A stretch of 64,000 nucleotides of DNA from Mantis religiosa (taxonomy: Eukaryota > Arthropoda > Insecta > Mantodea > Mantidae). This document shows positions 20,605-31,158 of the stretch, in pieces (positions within the stretch are counted from its first letter, which is position 1; every line of letters starts with the position of its first letter). The stretch covers positions 3,593,063-3,657,062 of the forward strand of contig CM060958.1 of assembly GCA_030765055.1 (NCBI GenBank), in the 5' to 3' direction. Made by a program: the position numbers and the translations under genes. The notes beneath the pieces are model-generated. The model ran no database searches, had not been told where the DNA came from, and worked only from the letters and a program-made list of their open reading frames with translations.

Positions 20605-21359
20605 GATCAAAAAATCACTTATCCCAGCTTTGAGGGCATATTCACGCATTTGGATCACAAATACTGGAGAAAATAAGTGTGTATAATAATAATGTAATAT
20701 TAACAATATTTCATCTCGAGTTCAACACACAACTTAACAATGCCGTTCAGTTTAACAAAATAACACTCCACTGCTCTGAAAACAAACTGTACATTAACTC
20801 AGTCTGTTTGAAATTGCGTGCAGTAAGTGAACTGTTTTTGCGTCAGATGATGTTGTGGGGAAGGAATTATGCTGTTTCTCAGGTTATCTGTGTTGAATGA
20901 ATGGATGTTGGGTAACCATAACCATATGAAAGATAAAACTGCATTGCTCGCTTTCTAAGTATTATAGAGATTGGATTTTTGTATGGTCATGATCAGAAAA
21001 TAAAATTCTTTCTTATTATAAGAGTGGCATCTATCATTTTGTAATATTTAATCCGAGCGTAATTAATGAGATAATGTTTTCAGTTCAGGCGCGTGAGATT
21101 CGTGTACCACATTTAGCAGTGCTGGTAGGAGGAGCAAGCTTAGGATTCGCTGGAGTCTGCAGTATGGGCCGCCTCCATATGTCTAACTTTTGCAAAGATT
21201 ATAGAGCACTAAGACAAATGTGTAAATAACTAAATGCATTTTCATTTTATTTAAATAGTAAATATGAAAGGTTGTTTCTGATCTATGATAACAAAATTAA
21301 CTTTAATACAATTTTGAGTCGAACTAATACTCAGAAAATTAACTTTGTTTGTATCTTGT
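20605..21359. other. No gene seen
   Basis: AT-rich spacer with short scraps of the PLE 3' tail (AATTTTGAGTCGAACTAATACTC at 21311-21333, shown here in part). No coding signal was recognised. Confidence 0.45.
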
Positions 21360-21949
21360 CTCCAGTGCCGATTAAGCTCTATTTGCAATGCTCGTACCTC
21401 AGTACATGAACAGAAGGCTCTTATGTAGTGCAGTCATGTCTTCTTTGCACGCTTTTGAGGGCATCAAATTCCCAATGTTCTTTTCAAGAATCCAAAGCCA
21501 CAAAAATCCATTGGAGAGGCATCAGTAGATGTTGCTGAATGGAATAGCATGTATTCCAAAGAACATGAGGTCAAACTGGAAGTGTGACTGGATGCCTTGT
21601 TTTTGTGTCTCCCATAGAAAGTCAGGACTTTAGTTTGGTAAATTGGTAACAGATAATACTTAGAGTTGATTTTGTCCTTTTTGAAAACTCTGAATTCTCG
21701 ATTCCCTGTTGTAGCAATAGTCAGTGATGACCATGAGTCCATTTGAAAACCATCCTGCATACCATTTTTTAAAACTTTTTCCACTCCTTGGTTGGCAGTA
21801 AATATACACACATGCCTCCTTTGATGTGGCCACAAATTTCCATTTTTCTCCTGCAGGTTCCTCTTGCAAAGCTTTCTGCTGTTGGCAACAACTTAAAAAC
21901 TCAATGTTGTGACGTTTCTCCATACTAAAACCTTTGTTTATAATAATAT
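21360..21949 (-). mobile_element. Tc1/mariner-superfamily transposase remnant
   Basis: Mutated minus-strand frames end with the catalytic-site block DASPMDFCGFGFLKRTLG, the form of the third acidic motif in IS630/Tc1-type transposases. Upstream are KWKFVATSKEACVYIY and GWFSNGLMVITDYCYN. The remainder of the gene is separated by the solo LTR at 21950-22454. Confidence 0.6.
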
Positions 21950-22454
21950 TGTGACTTTGTGGGTCCGTAAAATTAAAAAGTCCAATTAGCAGAAATTCAA
22001 AATGCTCTTTATTTCCGTAGAAAGACACTTGTACAGCTCTGATATCAGCAGAATGATATAACACACGTGCGCAATCTTCAAGTACGTCTGCCACACGTCC
22101 AGCCTGCACAATTGCAACTCACTGACTGTTGACCACTCTCTAGTGACTTCCTGCCGACACTGTCTGCTTCTTTGCACTCTCACCTTCTGCACCAGACCAG
22201 TTGCTTTTATACACAACCCGCTGTTTCTGGAAGCTTCCCAAAACCTGACATCACACGAAGCCAAATGAAGCCTCATGGACCCTCGCGATGGAGCGAGAAT
22301 CGTCCAGACCATCTCCATCTCTTTCTCCCTCTGTTGCTCTCTCTCTGCCACTCCTTCAGTGTCAACCAGTCACACGAGTGGGCATGGCTTGGGCGCTATC
22401 TGTCTCTTTTCCTGCCAGCTGGCTTCGGCCCGTTGCAAACAACGCCTCGCGACA
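21950..22454 (-). mobile_element. Solo LTR of a Gypsy-type element
   Basis: The minus strand runs from TGTCGCGAGGCG to CCCACAAAGTCACA. It has an AAATAAAGAGCATTTTGAA-type polyadenylation region near 22005. It is related to the LTRs at 26249-26652, 42189-42609 and 56466-58811. Flanking four-base sequences are ATAT (21946-21949) and GTAT (22455-22458), a one-mismatch candidate duplication. Confidence 0.8.
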
Positions 22455-22734
22455 GTATTAATGTTTTGAGGGACATTCCCAATTTGTTTTCAATGGTCCG
22501 TTGCAAGGCTCGATGAGGGTCTTTACCTTTCTCTGGAGAATGTAGTAGCAGGTTACTGGTTAGCCTGCTTTTTCCTTTTGGAATTAATTCCCTTCTTTAT
22601 TTAACAATGACCTAGTCCCATACTTTGACACAACAAAATTCCCCTTCTTGCATGTTTCAATAATAGCAGAATAACTACAGGGTGGTGTACGAAATGTCAT
22701 ACAATGAAATTGTGTAATAAATATGTTAATTGCA

Positions 22735-23149
22735 ACTAAAATTAGGCAAATGAGTCAACCGTGTATATACTTTTCTCCACTTACAAGTTTTTCTGATGAC
22801 CAGTTTCTGGGAACTTTTTCCCTATCGTCAGTTCTGTGGTTGACTGATGATGCATCCGGTGTCTGCATCTGGCTTGGTGTCGTGCTGCCATCTAATGTTC
22901 TGGTAAGTTTGATGTCATCTACAGCGGGAATTTCAAAATTCATCAAGAGGTCTTGTTTCTTCATAATAAATATATTTTCCCAAGTCTGTAGTTCCAGAGG
23001 TTTCTTTGCCTGTTTGATCAGTTCTATTTCTTGTTTTATTTTGTGATTCTCAGACCAAAAGTGATGTGCTACGGCCGACTTGTCCATGTGTTTGAATTTA
23101 ATATTTCTAAAGTGTTCTTTCATTCTTGTTCCTAGATTCCTTTTGGAAA
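22735..23149 (-). mobile_element. Penelope-like element insertion with 12-bp target duplication
   Basis: A 5'-truncated minus-strand copy: LGTRMKEHFRNIKFKHMDKS, HHFWSENHKIKQEIELI, WENIFIMKKQDLLMNFEI, then the 3' noncoding end. A perfect 12-bp repeat ATGTTAATTGCA (22723-22734 and 23150-23161) gives exact ends. The hammerhead-like core (22804-22831) lies about 70-95 nt from the 3' end. Confidence 0.92.
22804..22831 (-). ncRNA. Hammerhead-ribozyme-like core
   Basis: CTGACGA, TA, perfect stem GGGAA/TTCCC with loop AAAG, A, then GAAAC. It is followed within 10 nt by TCATCAG, which could pair near the 5' box. Confidence 0.45.
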
Positions 23150-24269
23150 ATGTTAATTGCAGTTTGATAACATTGGAATTTTGTGCTGATTAGCCTTAGT
23201 TCGTGCATGGGTCAACAGAAGAAAGAAGTTATCAATATCGCGCATGCGTGACTCCATCACTTCAGTTTAGTTAATGGCAGACAGAGGCCGTTAGACGCTA
23301 GAGCAGAAAAGTGAAAACTGTTCTTTTATGCGGAAACGAAGAGTGCAGCAGAGACACAACGACGTTTTCGTGTTCATTTTCATACGAGGTGGGTCCCCTG
23401 CAGACAGACAGGGTATAGACTAACCACACAAATTGAAACTGATGGCTATTGTTTAGAGCAAAAGCAACGTAATGTCAACATAATGCGTAGTTCACAGAAT
23501 ATCGAGACTGAGACTGGCTGCAGCACGATGTCCCAGGAAGTCCACGAGAGAATTTGGCTGAATTGAGCATCTCATGTTGTTCTCTTCAAAGAATATTGAA
23601 AATTACAAAGAAAAGTTAGTGTAAGGGGTGCAATATCCAGCCATGGAATCATTGGACTAATCTTCAACGCCACGCTACACGGACATGTTGCAGAACAACT
23701 TTATGTAACAGGGTTACCAATGGAATCACAATGGCTCATGTGAGATGGAGCAAACATTATTCTGGATTTCCTGCACCAACTTTCAGGCTCTGTGATGTCC
23801 CATCGATATCCAGAACGTTTACAGAGTGGTTCAACGTGGCTGCCACACAGCCCGAATATTAATCCCTGTGATTATTTCTTATGGAGACATTTGAAGGAGG
23901 CAACAAACCACGCAATCTAATGCAACTGCGAGCAGCTATCATAACATTTTTCCAGAGAATAACAATAGATTTCTGTCGTAGAGTGGTAGGAAATGTCAGT
24001 TCATCTTGAAGAGGTTTTACGTCAACAAGGTGGACATACTGCACACTCACTGAGCATACACATTCTGATGACTAATATAAAAAGGAAAAAGATTACCTGC
24101 TTTGTTTATTAAGTTATATAAACAGTTTTCAAAGTATGACATTTCATGTGCCTCCCTGTATATTGTGTGTCGGAAAGGGCTGCAATGCAAGTTTCCCATA
24201 GAAAATGACTTGCAATTGGAAAAAGTACAAGTATTGGAAATTCAAACAAACAGTAAGGAAATTAATCAT

Positions 24270-24375
24270 TTCTTCACACTAGCTCTCACTGGACGGAAAC
24301 CAGGAGATCCTCGGTTCAAATCCCAGCAATGGCATTGAATTTTTCATGTTGACTTTATCTATCAAACAGTAAGGA
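24270..24375 (+). repeat. tRNA-derived SINE module, 3' part
   Basis: The copy begins inside the module (CACTGGACGGAAACCAGGAG), keeps the B box GGTTCAAATCC and continues ATTGAATTTTTCATGTTGAC. It closely matches the 315-bp unit at 60-62 kb. Confidence 0.75.
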
Positions 24376-24399
24376 ATATCTCAAAAATAGTTCAATAAA

Positions 24400-25190
24400 A
24401 AAAAATTGAAAAATTGTGCTTACCAATTATACGAAAGTTATTCAGAATGAACGGGACTTCTAAGTACATTCCCAGAAATGGGTCAAATAAGACATCAGCT
24501 TATACTTAATGGTATGGCAGATGTATGGATAGACAGAGAGAATATGATGGCAGGATTCTGGAGAGTAGTTAAATGTCAATTGAAGGATATGGATATGGTG
24601 GAGAAAAGAACTTCATTAAAATTTTATAAAGAATTTGGAAGTAATGACAGGAAGAACATGTATATTGAGGGGTGTAGTAAGGAGCAAAGAGAAGGTATTG
24701 CATGGTTTAAATTAGGAGTCTGGAGATTGAAAGGTTACTGAGGAGGGACAGAGGAAGGTGTCTGTCCTATATGTAAGGGCAAGGAGGTACGGACATATGG
24801 AGGAAAGAGTTGATCCAGAATAGATGGTTAAAACTGGCAAAATCATTAATAGTAAGAAGAATATTCTGTAATCGATCCCACATTAGTAACTTAGGCGAGT
24901 TTTTGTTTAGAGTGAAGAAGAAATGGGTATGGTCAGTTAAGTGAATAGAAGTATGTGGTAGATAGTGGCAAAGTTTTGTAATAGATCAGGTGTGATCTAT
25001 CGGTTGTTTGTTGATTGTCAAGTAACAATTATTGTATGTCTGTGACTGGATATGACTAGCAAGGAGCCTGGGCTGAATGTCCAGTTATATCTATGATTGT
25101 AACTTCTTGGCAAAGGAGCCTGGGCTGAATGTCCAGTTATATCTATGATTGTAACTTCTTGGCACTAATAAATAAATGTATCAACTACAT
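24400..25190 (+). mobile_element. LINE 3' fragment with C-terminal zinc finger
   Basis: The frame at 24478-24741 and its frame-shifted continuation resemble the end of a LINE ORF2: GIAWFKLGVWRLKGY, then EGVCPICKGKE and a tail ending KKWVWSVK. Two direct copies of a 52-bp unit (GGAGCCTGGGCTGAATGTCC at 25063 and 25115) form the 3' UTR, which ends (TAAA)n at about 25170-25176. Confidence 0.6.
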
Positions 25191-25194
25191 TCCC

Positions 25195-25519
25195 AGAAAG
25201 TTCAAGAGATACATTTTGTTTCACATAAAGGATAGTTTAGGCTGGGAAGATTTTATATAAATCTTCATATTGCATTCTTATTTAAATAGTATAACCAGGA
25301 GTTACTTCTGGGCTGTTCTATCAACATGGGAGATCGGTAGCGGCCAATTTCTTCAAGTCTATAGCCTTACACACAGTTCTTTAAACTGACTGTCTTGCTC
25401 TGCTATTGTTGTAAGACCTCAAATCATTATTTCAGACAAAAAGGAGCCAAGATCAAGACACTTGTAAATTGTACTTCTCTATTCCTTTCTTGGAAGTGTT
25501 GAAAACAGTGTTGTTATGA
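25195..25519. other. No gene seen
   Basis: No open frame or recognisable element. The last 25 bp (TTGAAAACAGTGTTGTTATG) match in reverse the sequence just after the F2 copy at 14810-14835, so the F2 repeat unit probably extends into this flank. Confidence 0.4.
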
Positions 25520-25584
25520 TAAATTTAAAGGGAGTCGATTAATGACACTAAACAACACTTACTTTTAAATTTTTCCGGAACATG

Positions 25585-25611
25585 TTTCAGAGACTTTGCC
25601 TCTATCCTCAG
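25585..25611 (-). ncRNA. Hammerhead-ribozyme-like core (left F2 arm)
   Basis: On the minus strand: CTGAGGA, T, stem AGAGG/TCTCT with loop CAAAG, then GAAAC. Mirror image of 25723-25749. Confidence 0.45.
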
Positions 25612-25722
25612 CCGGCCATCGACTGGTTCTCATTGGTGTAGTTGACGATATTTTGTCACAGGTGGCGGTTCACTGTGACAAAATATCGTCAACTACACCA
25701 ATGAGAACCAGTCGATGGCCGG

Positions 25723-25749
25723 CTGAGGATAGAGGCAAAGTCTCTGAAA
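25723..25749 (+). ncRNA. Hammerhead-ribozyme-like core (right F2 arm)
   Basis: CTGAGGA, T, stem AGAGG/TCTCT (one G-U pair), then GAAAC. The same arrangement as the F2 copy at 14716-14742. Confidence 0.45.
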
Positions 25750-25879
25750 CATGTTCCAGAAAAATTTAAAAGTGTTGTTTAGTGTCATTAATCGACTCCC
25801 TTTAAATTTAATGTACTTCTCATATTTGTTACAACAAGAACTCTGTCACCTAGAACAAGCTTTATTATCTAATGGTTAC

Positions 25880-26985
25880 TCAATTCAAGAAATAAAAAGA
25901 GCCTGCTGTCCTGCCAGGGCAAAACCTGCCTCACAAAAAGCAGACACAGCCAAATACAAGGACATAGTATCCTGTCATACTTTAAGAATGTCAGTGATCA
26001 TATTGAACACATACTGCAGTGACAGAGTCAAGTCTACAACAATCTACTACACTCAGCAGCCTTTGTCATCAGCTAATGTATACCGTATTCCCTGTCCCTG
26101 CAGCATCAACACCAGACTCACTCAACATAAAAGAGGCTACCACTTCAGACAAACAGATAAGTCTGCAGTTGCTGACATGCCATTGAAATGGAGGGCAAAC
26201 ACATAATTAAGTTCCAGGAGAAGAGCATTCTGTCATTCATGACAATACTATCATGAGTCCGCTCGTAAGCGAATGCAGAGAGGGAAGTGCGGAGTGAAAG
26301 AGACAGATAGCACCCAAGCCACGCCCAGAGTGAGAGCAATACACAGTTCCCTGGTCTTTTCACCTCTTCTCCATTGATCGGTAGCTTTCACGTGGCTTCG
26401 TGTGGTTTCGAGAAACCTCGAGAACAACTGCTCATGTATAAATAAGAGTTCGGGCAGTGTGTGCAGAAGAAGCAGTCAAGAGTTGGTACTGGTGCAGTGT
26501 GGACGTGCGGCAGACGGACGTGAAGGTTTTGTACGTGTGTGTTACGTTATTCCGCTGATATCAGAGTTGTACAATTGTATTTCTAAGGAAATAAAGAGCA
26601 TTTTTGTTTTCAGTAACCTGGACTTTTAATTCTACAAACCCACAAAGGCACAATACTATGCCTGGCTAAAACGCAAAGCTATTGAAATTTATAAACATCC
26701 CCATAATTTGAATAAGAAACAAGAAGCCTTGAAACTCTTCAACAACTGGTATCCTGTCACTGAAGGCAAGAAATGGCACAAAACAAGAGAAATCAAAGCA
26801 AACCTGGACCAATCAGCAGAGGGCAATCTGGGGATAAATACAGCAGCTCAGACAACTAAGAACACCTTTGATCTCAAACGGTCAGAACTGCATGAAAAAC
26901 TTAGAATAACAATCAATCATAAACAAAACAGTGCTCTGTGTGAAAAACGTTGCATTCTACCTCCAATGATGTTTTAATAGAGGGA
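25880..26985 (+). mobile_element. Penelope-like element remnant split by a solo LTR
   Basis: Broken frames match the subfamily at 3.2-4.2 kb: SANVYRIPCPCSINTRLTQH, DKSAVADMPLKW, then after the LTR WLKRKAIEIYKHPHNLNKKQ and EALKLFNNWYPVTEGKK. The 3' part is joined directly across the LTR once one target copy is removed. Confidence 0.75.
26249..26652 (+). mobile_element. Solo LTR of a Gypsy-type element
   Basis: Starts TATCATGAGTCC, which equals the TGTCGCGA start of related LTRs after three CpG-type transitions, and ends CCCACAAAGGCACA. An AATAAAGAGC signal lies at 26589. The four-base duplication ATAC flanks it (26245-26248, 26653-26656). It interrupts a PLE frame. Confidence 0.85.
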
Positions 26986-27139
26986 AACAAAGTGACAAGA
27001 TATCAATACCATAAGAGGGAAATTATATGTAATTCAATGATATCAGTGTATAATTAAATTTTCAGTCAAAGTACTTTCAATTAAAGTACTTAATAACAGC
27101 ACTAATGCAAATACACTACACATCTGATAAGGATTATTA

Positions 27140-27690
27140 TGGAGAATCTTTAGTGCGACGCGAGAATATTTTCGAAGTTCAAAGATGCACGTATACGCAT
27201 GCGCAAGCAGACGACCAACCGGTTCTCGCGTTGCAGCCAACATGAGAAAGATATGTAAAACTTGTGGCCAACCTCTGCAAAAATGCCCCAGACATAGGTG
27301 ATGCAGTCCGTGTGCAAAGCGACATGGTTTGAGCAGGCTAAGTGGGCGCATCGAGGGCAACTGGATCCTGGGAATGATCAAGGTGGAAACGAATGAGGTG
27401 CGGATGATGATATGCCCCAACAACAGGAGGGATGCAAATATGCTCTACAGTCTAATTGCAGCGCCCACAATGAAACTTGCATCTTATTTTACATTCGTCA
27501 ATTTGAACGACATGGCCGGGACCGCCAATTTCCCCCATTGCAGTATACTTGGTGTCATTTGACATCATGCACACTTCGCGGCAATAGCCGAACCAGTCCG
27601 ATACAGTATGTGACCTCATACATGTATTTCCTACAGAGCACTGCATTATCATCGTGTCGTAGGATTGTTTATGTGCAAAGCAGTGCATGA
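27140..27690 (+). mobile_element. Merlin-like (ISXO2-type) transposase fragment
   Basis: A frame at 27270-27560 contains LSRLSGRIEGNWILGMIKVE followed by MMICPNNRRDANMLYSLI, resembling the central region of ISXO2-like transposases of Merlin elements. A Cys-containing stretch (KICKTCGQPLQKCP) precedes it. Frameshifts and stops show it is inactive. Confidence 0.5.
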
Positions 27691-28529
27691 GTAACAAAAT
27701 TTGACTGGGCGAAAACTTAGCCTCCTGAAACCATGTTAGTGTTTAGTTAGCTATGTGATGCAATTTAGGTACTACTTTGTGTTAGTCTGCAAGAGAGTGT
27801 AATTTCGGGACAAGTAAGACTGTTGGCAGCATTGCGTTCAGTGGAGAAACAAGCATAGTTTGCCTGCATTGAATTCTTCAATATGGCTACGCATTAAGTG
27901 AATAAAAAAGTAAATAAACATATTATATTAAAAATCATGGTTGTATATAAAACATCAGAAGGTGTGAAGAAATTAGAAAAAAGTTGCTGCATCGCATATT
28001 AGAAAGAAGAGCTGATTATATTAGTTCTCAAAGTGCATGTGCAGTATTTTGATGAAGCGGTTAAAAAAATAGTAAGAGAACAATGTTCACACCTCACTAA
28101 AGCGTTTCACATACCATAGTCCAATATGAAGAGCCACACTAATTACTTTGTAAATGATAAGGGTATCTCAATGTATTTCACCGAGTTTATTGCAAGAGAG
28201 ACTGATTGTGGTTCAACACAAAATTAGCAAACCTTCTAATATAGAGCTTATGATTGTGCTAGTAGACAAGTGCAGAGTTTTGCATAGAAATGCTACTGAT
28301 CGCTGTTATTCTTATCTTGTTTGTTATTCTAAGCATATTTTCTTGTTTTTCGAGCGTTCAAGGTTAAATGTATCCCTTGTACACAAACTTTGAGAAGACT
28401 TCAACCATGGCATTGAAGATGTCCATTGCAGTTGTAGACGAAACATCTAGCACTATTTCCAGCAGATCACAGCATAACGGCCCAGAAATAGCTCCTAGTT
28501 ATATTGACTTTAGTCGTGAAAGCCTACGT
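27691..28529. other. No gene seen
   Basis: Non-coding in all frames as far as I can judge. A short block CGCATATTAGAAAGAAGAG at 27994-28012 recurs at 59812-59830, so part of it may be an old repeat. Confidence 0.4.
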
Positions 28530-28536
28530 TATCTTA

Positions 28537-28636
28537 AATACTAGGTTTCGCTATTCTGTTCACATACTCTGAACTTTCTCTAAAAATGCTTTACTTCTGT
28601 ATTCAGCAGGTATGTGAGCTGATAGCAATACTTATT
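28537..28636 (+). repeat. Direct repeat flanking the PLE pair (left)
   Basis: About 85-100 bp (ATTCTGTTCACATACTCTGA, then AAAAATGCTTTAC to GCTGATAGCAATACTTA) repeated with about five mismatches at 29819-29912, on the other side of the inverted PLE pair. Confidence 0.85.
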
Positions 28637-29045
28637 CCAATGTGTAAGGACTATGATACAATGAAGCACAAAATTAATATAATTTTGAGTTGAACTAATA
28701 CTCAATGCTCCACTTATTGCTAGTATTTACCTAGAACGCATTTTGTTAGGATCTTCCTAACATCATCAGCAGTTGTCGGCTATCGGACGTTGGTTTGGTG
28801 AACTCCTTGGAGGTGACAGGTGCGTCTCTGTCGGTATCTTGATGAACTTGAAGTTTGGGTTTTCTTCAAAGGTAGTGTCGAAATTAAACAATATTATTTC
28901 ATATTTCTTTATGAAGATTTTTTCCCACGAGGTTAATGCAGCTGGACCTTGGACACTTTTTAATAAGTGGATTTCTTGTTCTATATCATGATTCTCCTTC
29001 CAAAAATGGTACGCTACCGCCGATTTAATAGATAAATCTTATAAA
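28637..29045 (-). mobile_element. Penelope-like element, left arm of an inverted pair
   Basis: The minus strand reads from GIY-YIG domain remains (KSAVAYHFWKENHDIEQEIH-like) through FEENPNFKFIKIPTETHL-type sequence to the 3' terminus TTCCAATGTG at 28637. A hammerhead-like core lies at 28741-28769, with GAAA changed to AAAA. Confidence 0.85.
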
Positions 29046-29790
29046 ATAGATAAAACTTTTAGTTCATCCAGATACCGACAGAGACGCCTCTATCACTTCC
29101 AAGGAGTTCACCAAACAGTCAAACTTCATACTTCATACAGAAAATTTACATATCATCCCAGAGCTAGACATCTTTTCCAAAAAGTCTTCAAAGAGCACAA
29201 TATTACTTTGGCCACACAAAACAAATTTATGTACAACACCTTCTGAAATCACATAATACAAAGGAGATACCCACAGACAAAAAAAATCAGGTGTGTACCG
29301 GATAAACTGCAAAGGCTGTGACAACTTTTACATTGGAAAAACTAAAAGGAACTTGAACATTAGGCTTAAAGAACATTTTAGGAACATCAGGAACAAAGAA
29401 ATAGATAAATCGGCGGTAGCGTACCGTTTTTGGAAGAATCATGATATACAACGAGAAATCCACTTATTAAAATGTGTCCAAGGTCCAGCTGCATTAACCA
29501 CGTAGAAAAAAATTTTCATAAAGAAATATGAAAGAAAATTGTTTAATTTCGACACTACCTTTGAAGAAAACCCAAACTTCAAGTTCATCAAGATACCGAC
29601 AGAGACGCACCTCCAAGGAGTACACCAAACCAACGTCCATAAGTCGACAACAGCTGATGATGTTAAGAAGATCCTAACGAAATGTGTTCTAGGTAAATAC
29701 CAGCAATAAGTGGAGCATTGAGTATTAGTTCAACTCAAAATTATATTAATTTTGTGCTTCACTGTATCATGGTCCTTACACATTGGAACT
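29046..29790 (+). mobile_element. Penelope-like element, right arm
   Basis: YRINCKGCDNFYIGKTKRNL is a clear GIY-YIG start (about 29293), then HFRNIRNKEIDKSAVAYRFW and LLKCVQGPAALTT before a stop. Upstream is linker sequence with a frameshift (RKFTYHPRARHLFQKVFKEH). The 3' tail has a hammerhead-like core at 29654-29682 and ends ACACATTGGAA. Confidence 0.85.
29654..29682 (+). ncRNA. Hammerhead-ribozyme-like core
   Basis: CTGATGA (the canonical box), T, hairpin GTTA...TAAC (a full 7-bp stem GTTAGGA/TCCTAAC in the sister copy at 28741-28769), then GAAAT. This is the best match to the canonical CUGAUGA box in the window, together with 43034-43061. Confidence 0.55.
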
Positions 29791-29818
29791 GGGTTTTGTA
29801 TTTAACTAACTTTTGTTT

Positions 29819-29912
29819 CCGAGTTATTCTGTTCACATACTCTGAACTTTTTCTAAAAATGCTTTACTTTTGTATTCAGCAGGTATATGGGCTGATAGCA
29901 ATACTTATATCT
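29819..29912 (+). repeat. Direct repeat flanking the PLE pair (right)
   Basis: Second copy of the block at 28537-28636. The PLE pair sits exactly between the two, with 3' termini facing outward. Confidence 0.85.
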
Positions 29913-30056
29913 GATAGAGAAAGTAAAGTAAATCCTGTACCTGTAAGTTTGTATCACATGTATAAGCAAAGAGTGTGTTTCTAAAATATTTATTATAAAT
30001 TTATTATATGAATATTAAAAATGTGATTGTACACACATAATCTACATTATTGCTCA

Positions 30057-30141
30057 TTTATTAGGTAATAACTTAAATGTCCTCTGTGATGTACTCTTCG
30101 GATATGGCACTTTCAGCAGCAGTACGGATAGCGCCGTTTGT
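30057..30141 (-). other. R3HCC1L: Probable 3' UTR exon of R3HCC1L with polyadenylation signal
   Basis: A TTTTCAG acceptor at 30142-30148 (minus) and an AATAAA signal (30062-30057, minus) fit a terminal noncoding exon joined to the strong CACAG|GTGAGA donor 7 bp after the stop codon of coding exon 8. The stop is under 50 nt from the junction, so it should not provoke decay. It is inferred from splice signals only. Confidence 0.45.
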
Positions 30142-30278
30142 CTGAAAATAAACAAACAAATAAATATGAGGGTTGTGCTATAATTTAAAGCTTCTTTAGT
30201 ATGCAATAACTGCTATCTAGTGACAAGCTGGGAAACTAAAATGTGCATTCTATTGTTTTATGCAATTGGAAATATATA

Positions 30279-31158
30279 CAAGGGCTGTTCAATAAAGAAT
30301 GATTATAATTTTTTTACGGTCATAATTTATTGCACTAAAATTCAATCTTAATATATTCTGTTAGCTTAATGTGAAAAATAGATGCCATAGTAGTTTCATT
30401 GTTGGTACTCCTGGTTCACACCTGTGAGAACCAGGCAAGTTCAGACATGTTCAGTATCGCCTACCGCTGCAATGGAGGTAACATGCAGTTAAAGTTGATG
30501 TTAGAGGAAGATCTAGAGTTTCTTTCAAACATAATCACTGCTGATGAAACTTGGCTAAATCATTTAGATCCTGAGAGCAAACAGCAAAGCTCAGTGTGGA
30601 AATCTCTTTCATCATCAACCCCCAAAAAAGCAAAAGTGGTTGCTTCTGCTGGGAAAGTTATGGTAATCTCATTCTTTGATATTCATGGAATGGTTTATCA
30701 GCATGTTGTACCTGCACACACACATCAGTAACTGGACAATACTATAGGGATGTCCTGAAAACATTGCAAGTCCATATCAGGTGCAAAAGACCACATTTCC
30801 ATGAAGGATGCTGCACTACAATAATGCGTGGCCGCATATTACCAATGTTGTTGCTTAATATCTTGCAAAAATCAACGTGAAGTGCATCCCTCACTTTTTT
30901 CTATTCCCTAACTTGAAGAAATGCCTTCGTGGGAGGCATTATCCATCATCAGAAGCAGTAGTGAAGGCTGCAGAGGCAATTTTGAAGGATCTCTTAAAAA
31001 ATGGTTTCCAGCATTTCTTTGAAGACTGACAGAAAGGCTGGGACAAGTGCATCGCATTCAGTGGAGACTATTTTGAGAAGGACCATCAAAATTATGAGGA
31101 TGAGTAAAGGTACATTGTCAAAAAAAAATTGTCATCATTCTTTATTGAACAGCCCTCG
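30279..31158 (+). mobile_element. mariner-like element, internally deleted
   Basis: 24-bp terminal inverted repeats (CAAGGGCTGTTCAATAAAGA; the right copy has one mismatch) are flanked by TA. The 880-bp element keeps a mid-transposase block ADETWLNHLDPESKQQSSVW and AGKVMVISFFDIHGMVY, then frames broken by stops. The N-terminal part is missing. It sits near the 3' end of the R3HCC1L gene. Confidence 0.9.

Larger units (their letters stand above)
22678..24158 (+). mobile_element. Tc1/mariner-superfamily transposon, degenerate, with nested PLE
   Basis: Terminal inverted repeats of about 25 bp (CAGGGTGGTGTACGAAATGT on the left; CAGGGAGGCACATGAAATGT on the right, reversed) are flanked by TA. The plus strand encodes an N-terminal helix-turn-helix start (FFYAETKSAAETQRRFRVHF at about 23312) and, after many stops, a catalytic block NPCDYFLWRHLKEATNHA at about 23863-23920. 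Length without the 415-bp PLE and its 12-bp target repeat is about 1.05 kb. Confidence 0.8.
25520..25810. repeat. Foldback element F2, copy 2
   Basis: Almost perfect arms of about 135 bp run from AAATTTAAAGGGAGTCGATT to ATCGTCAACT... and back, around a short centre GGTGGCGGTTC. Each arm carries a hammerhead-like core (25585-25611 minus; 25723-25749 plus). The right arm lacks AAGTAAG found in the left. Confidence 0.9.

Noticed and set aside
30082..30141. Terminal coding exon of R3HCC1L
   Set aside because: Coding exon 8 at 31854-31787 continues the conserved ERKRL...WEG end in phase and has its own TGA. The 30-kb segment gives a poorer C-terminus and fits better as 3' UTR.
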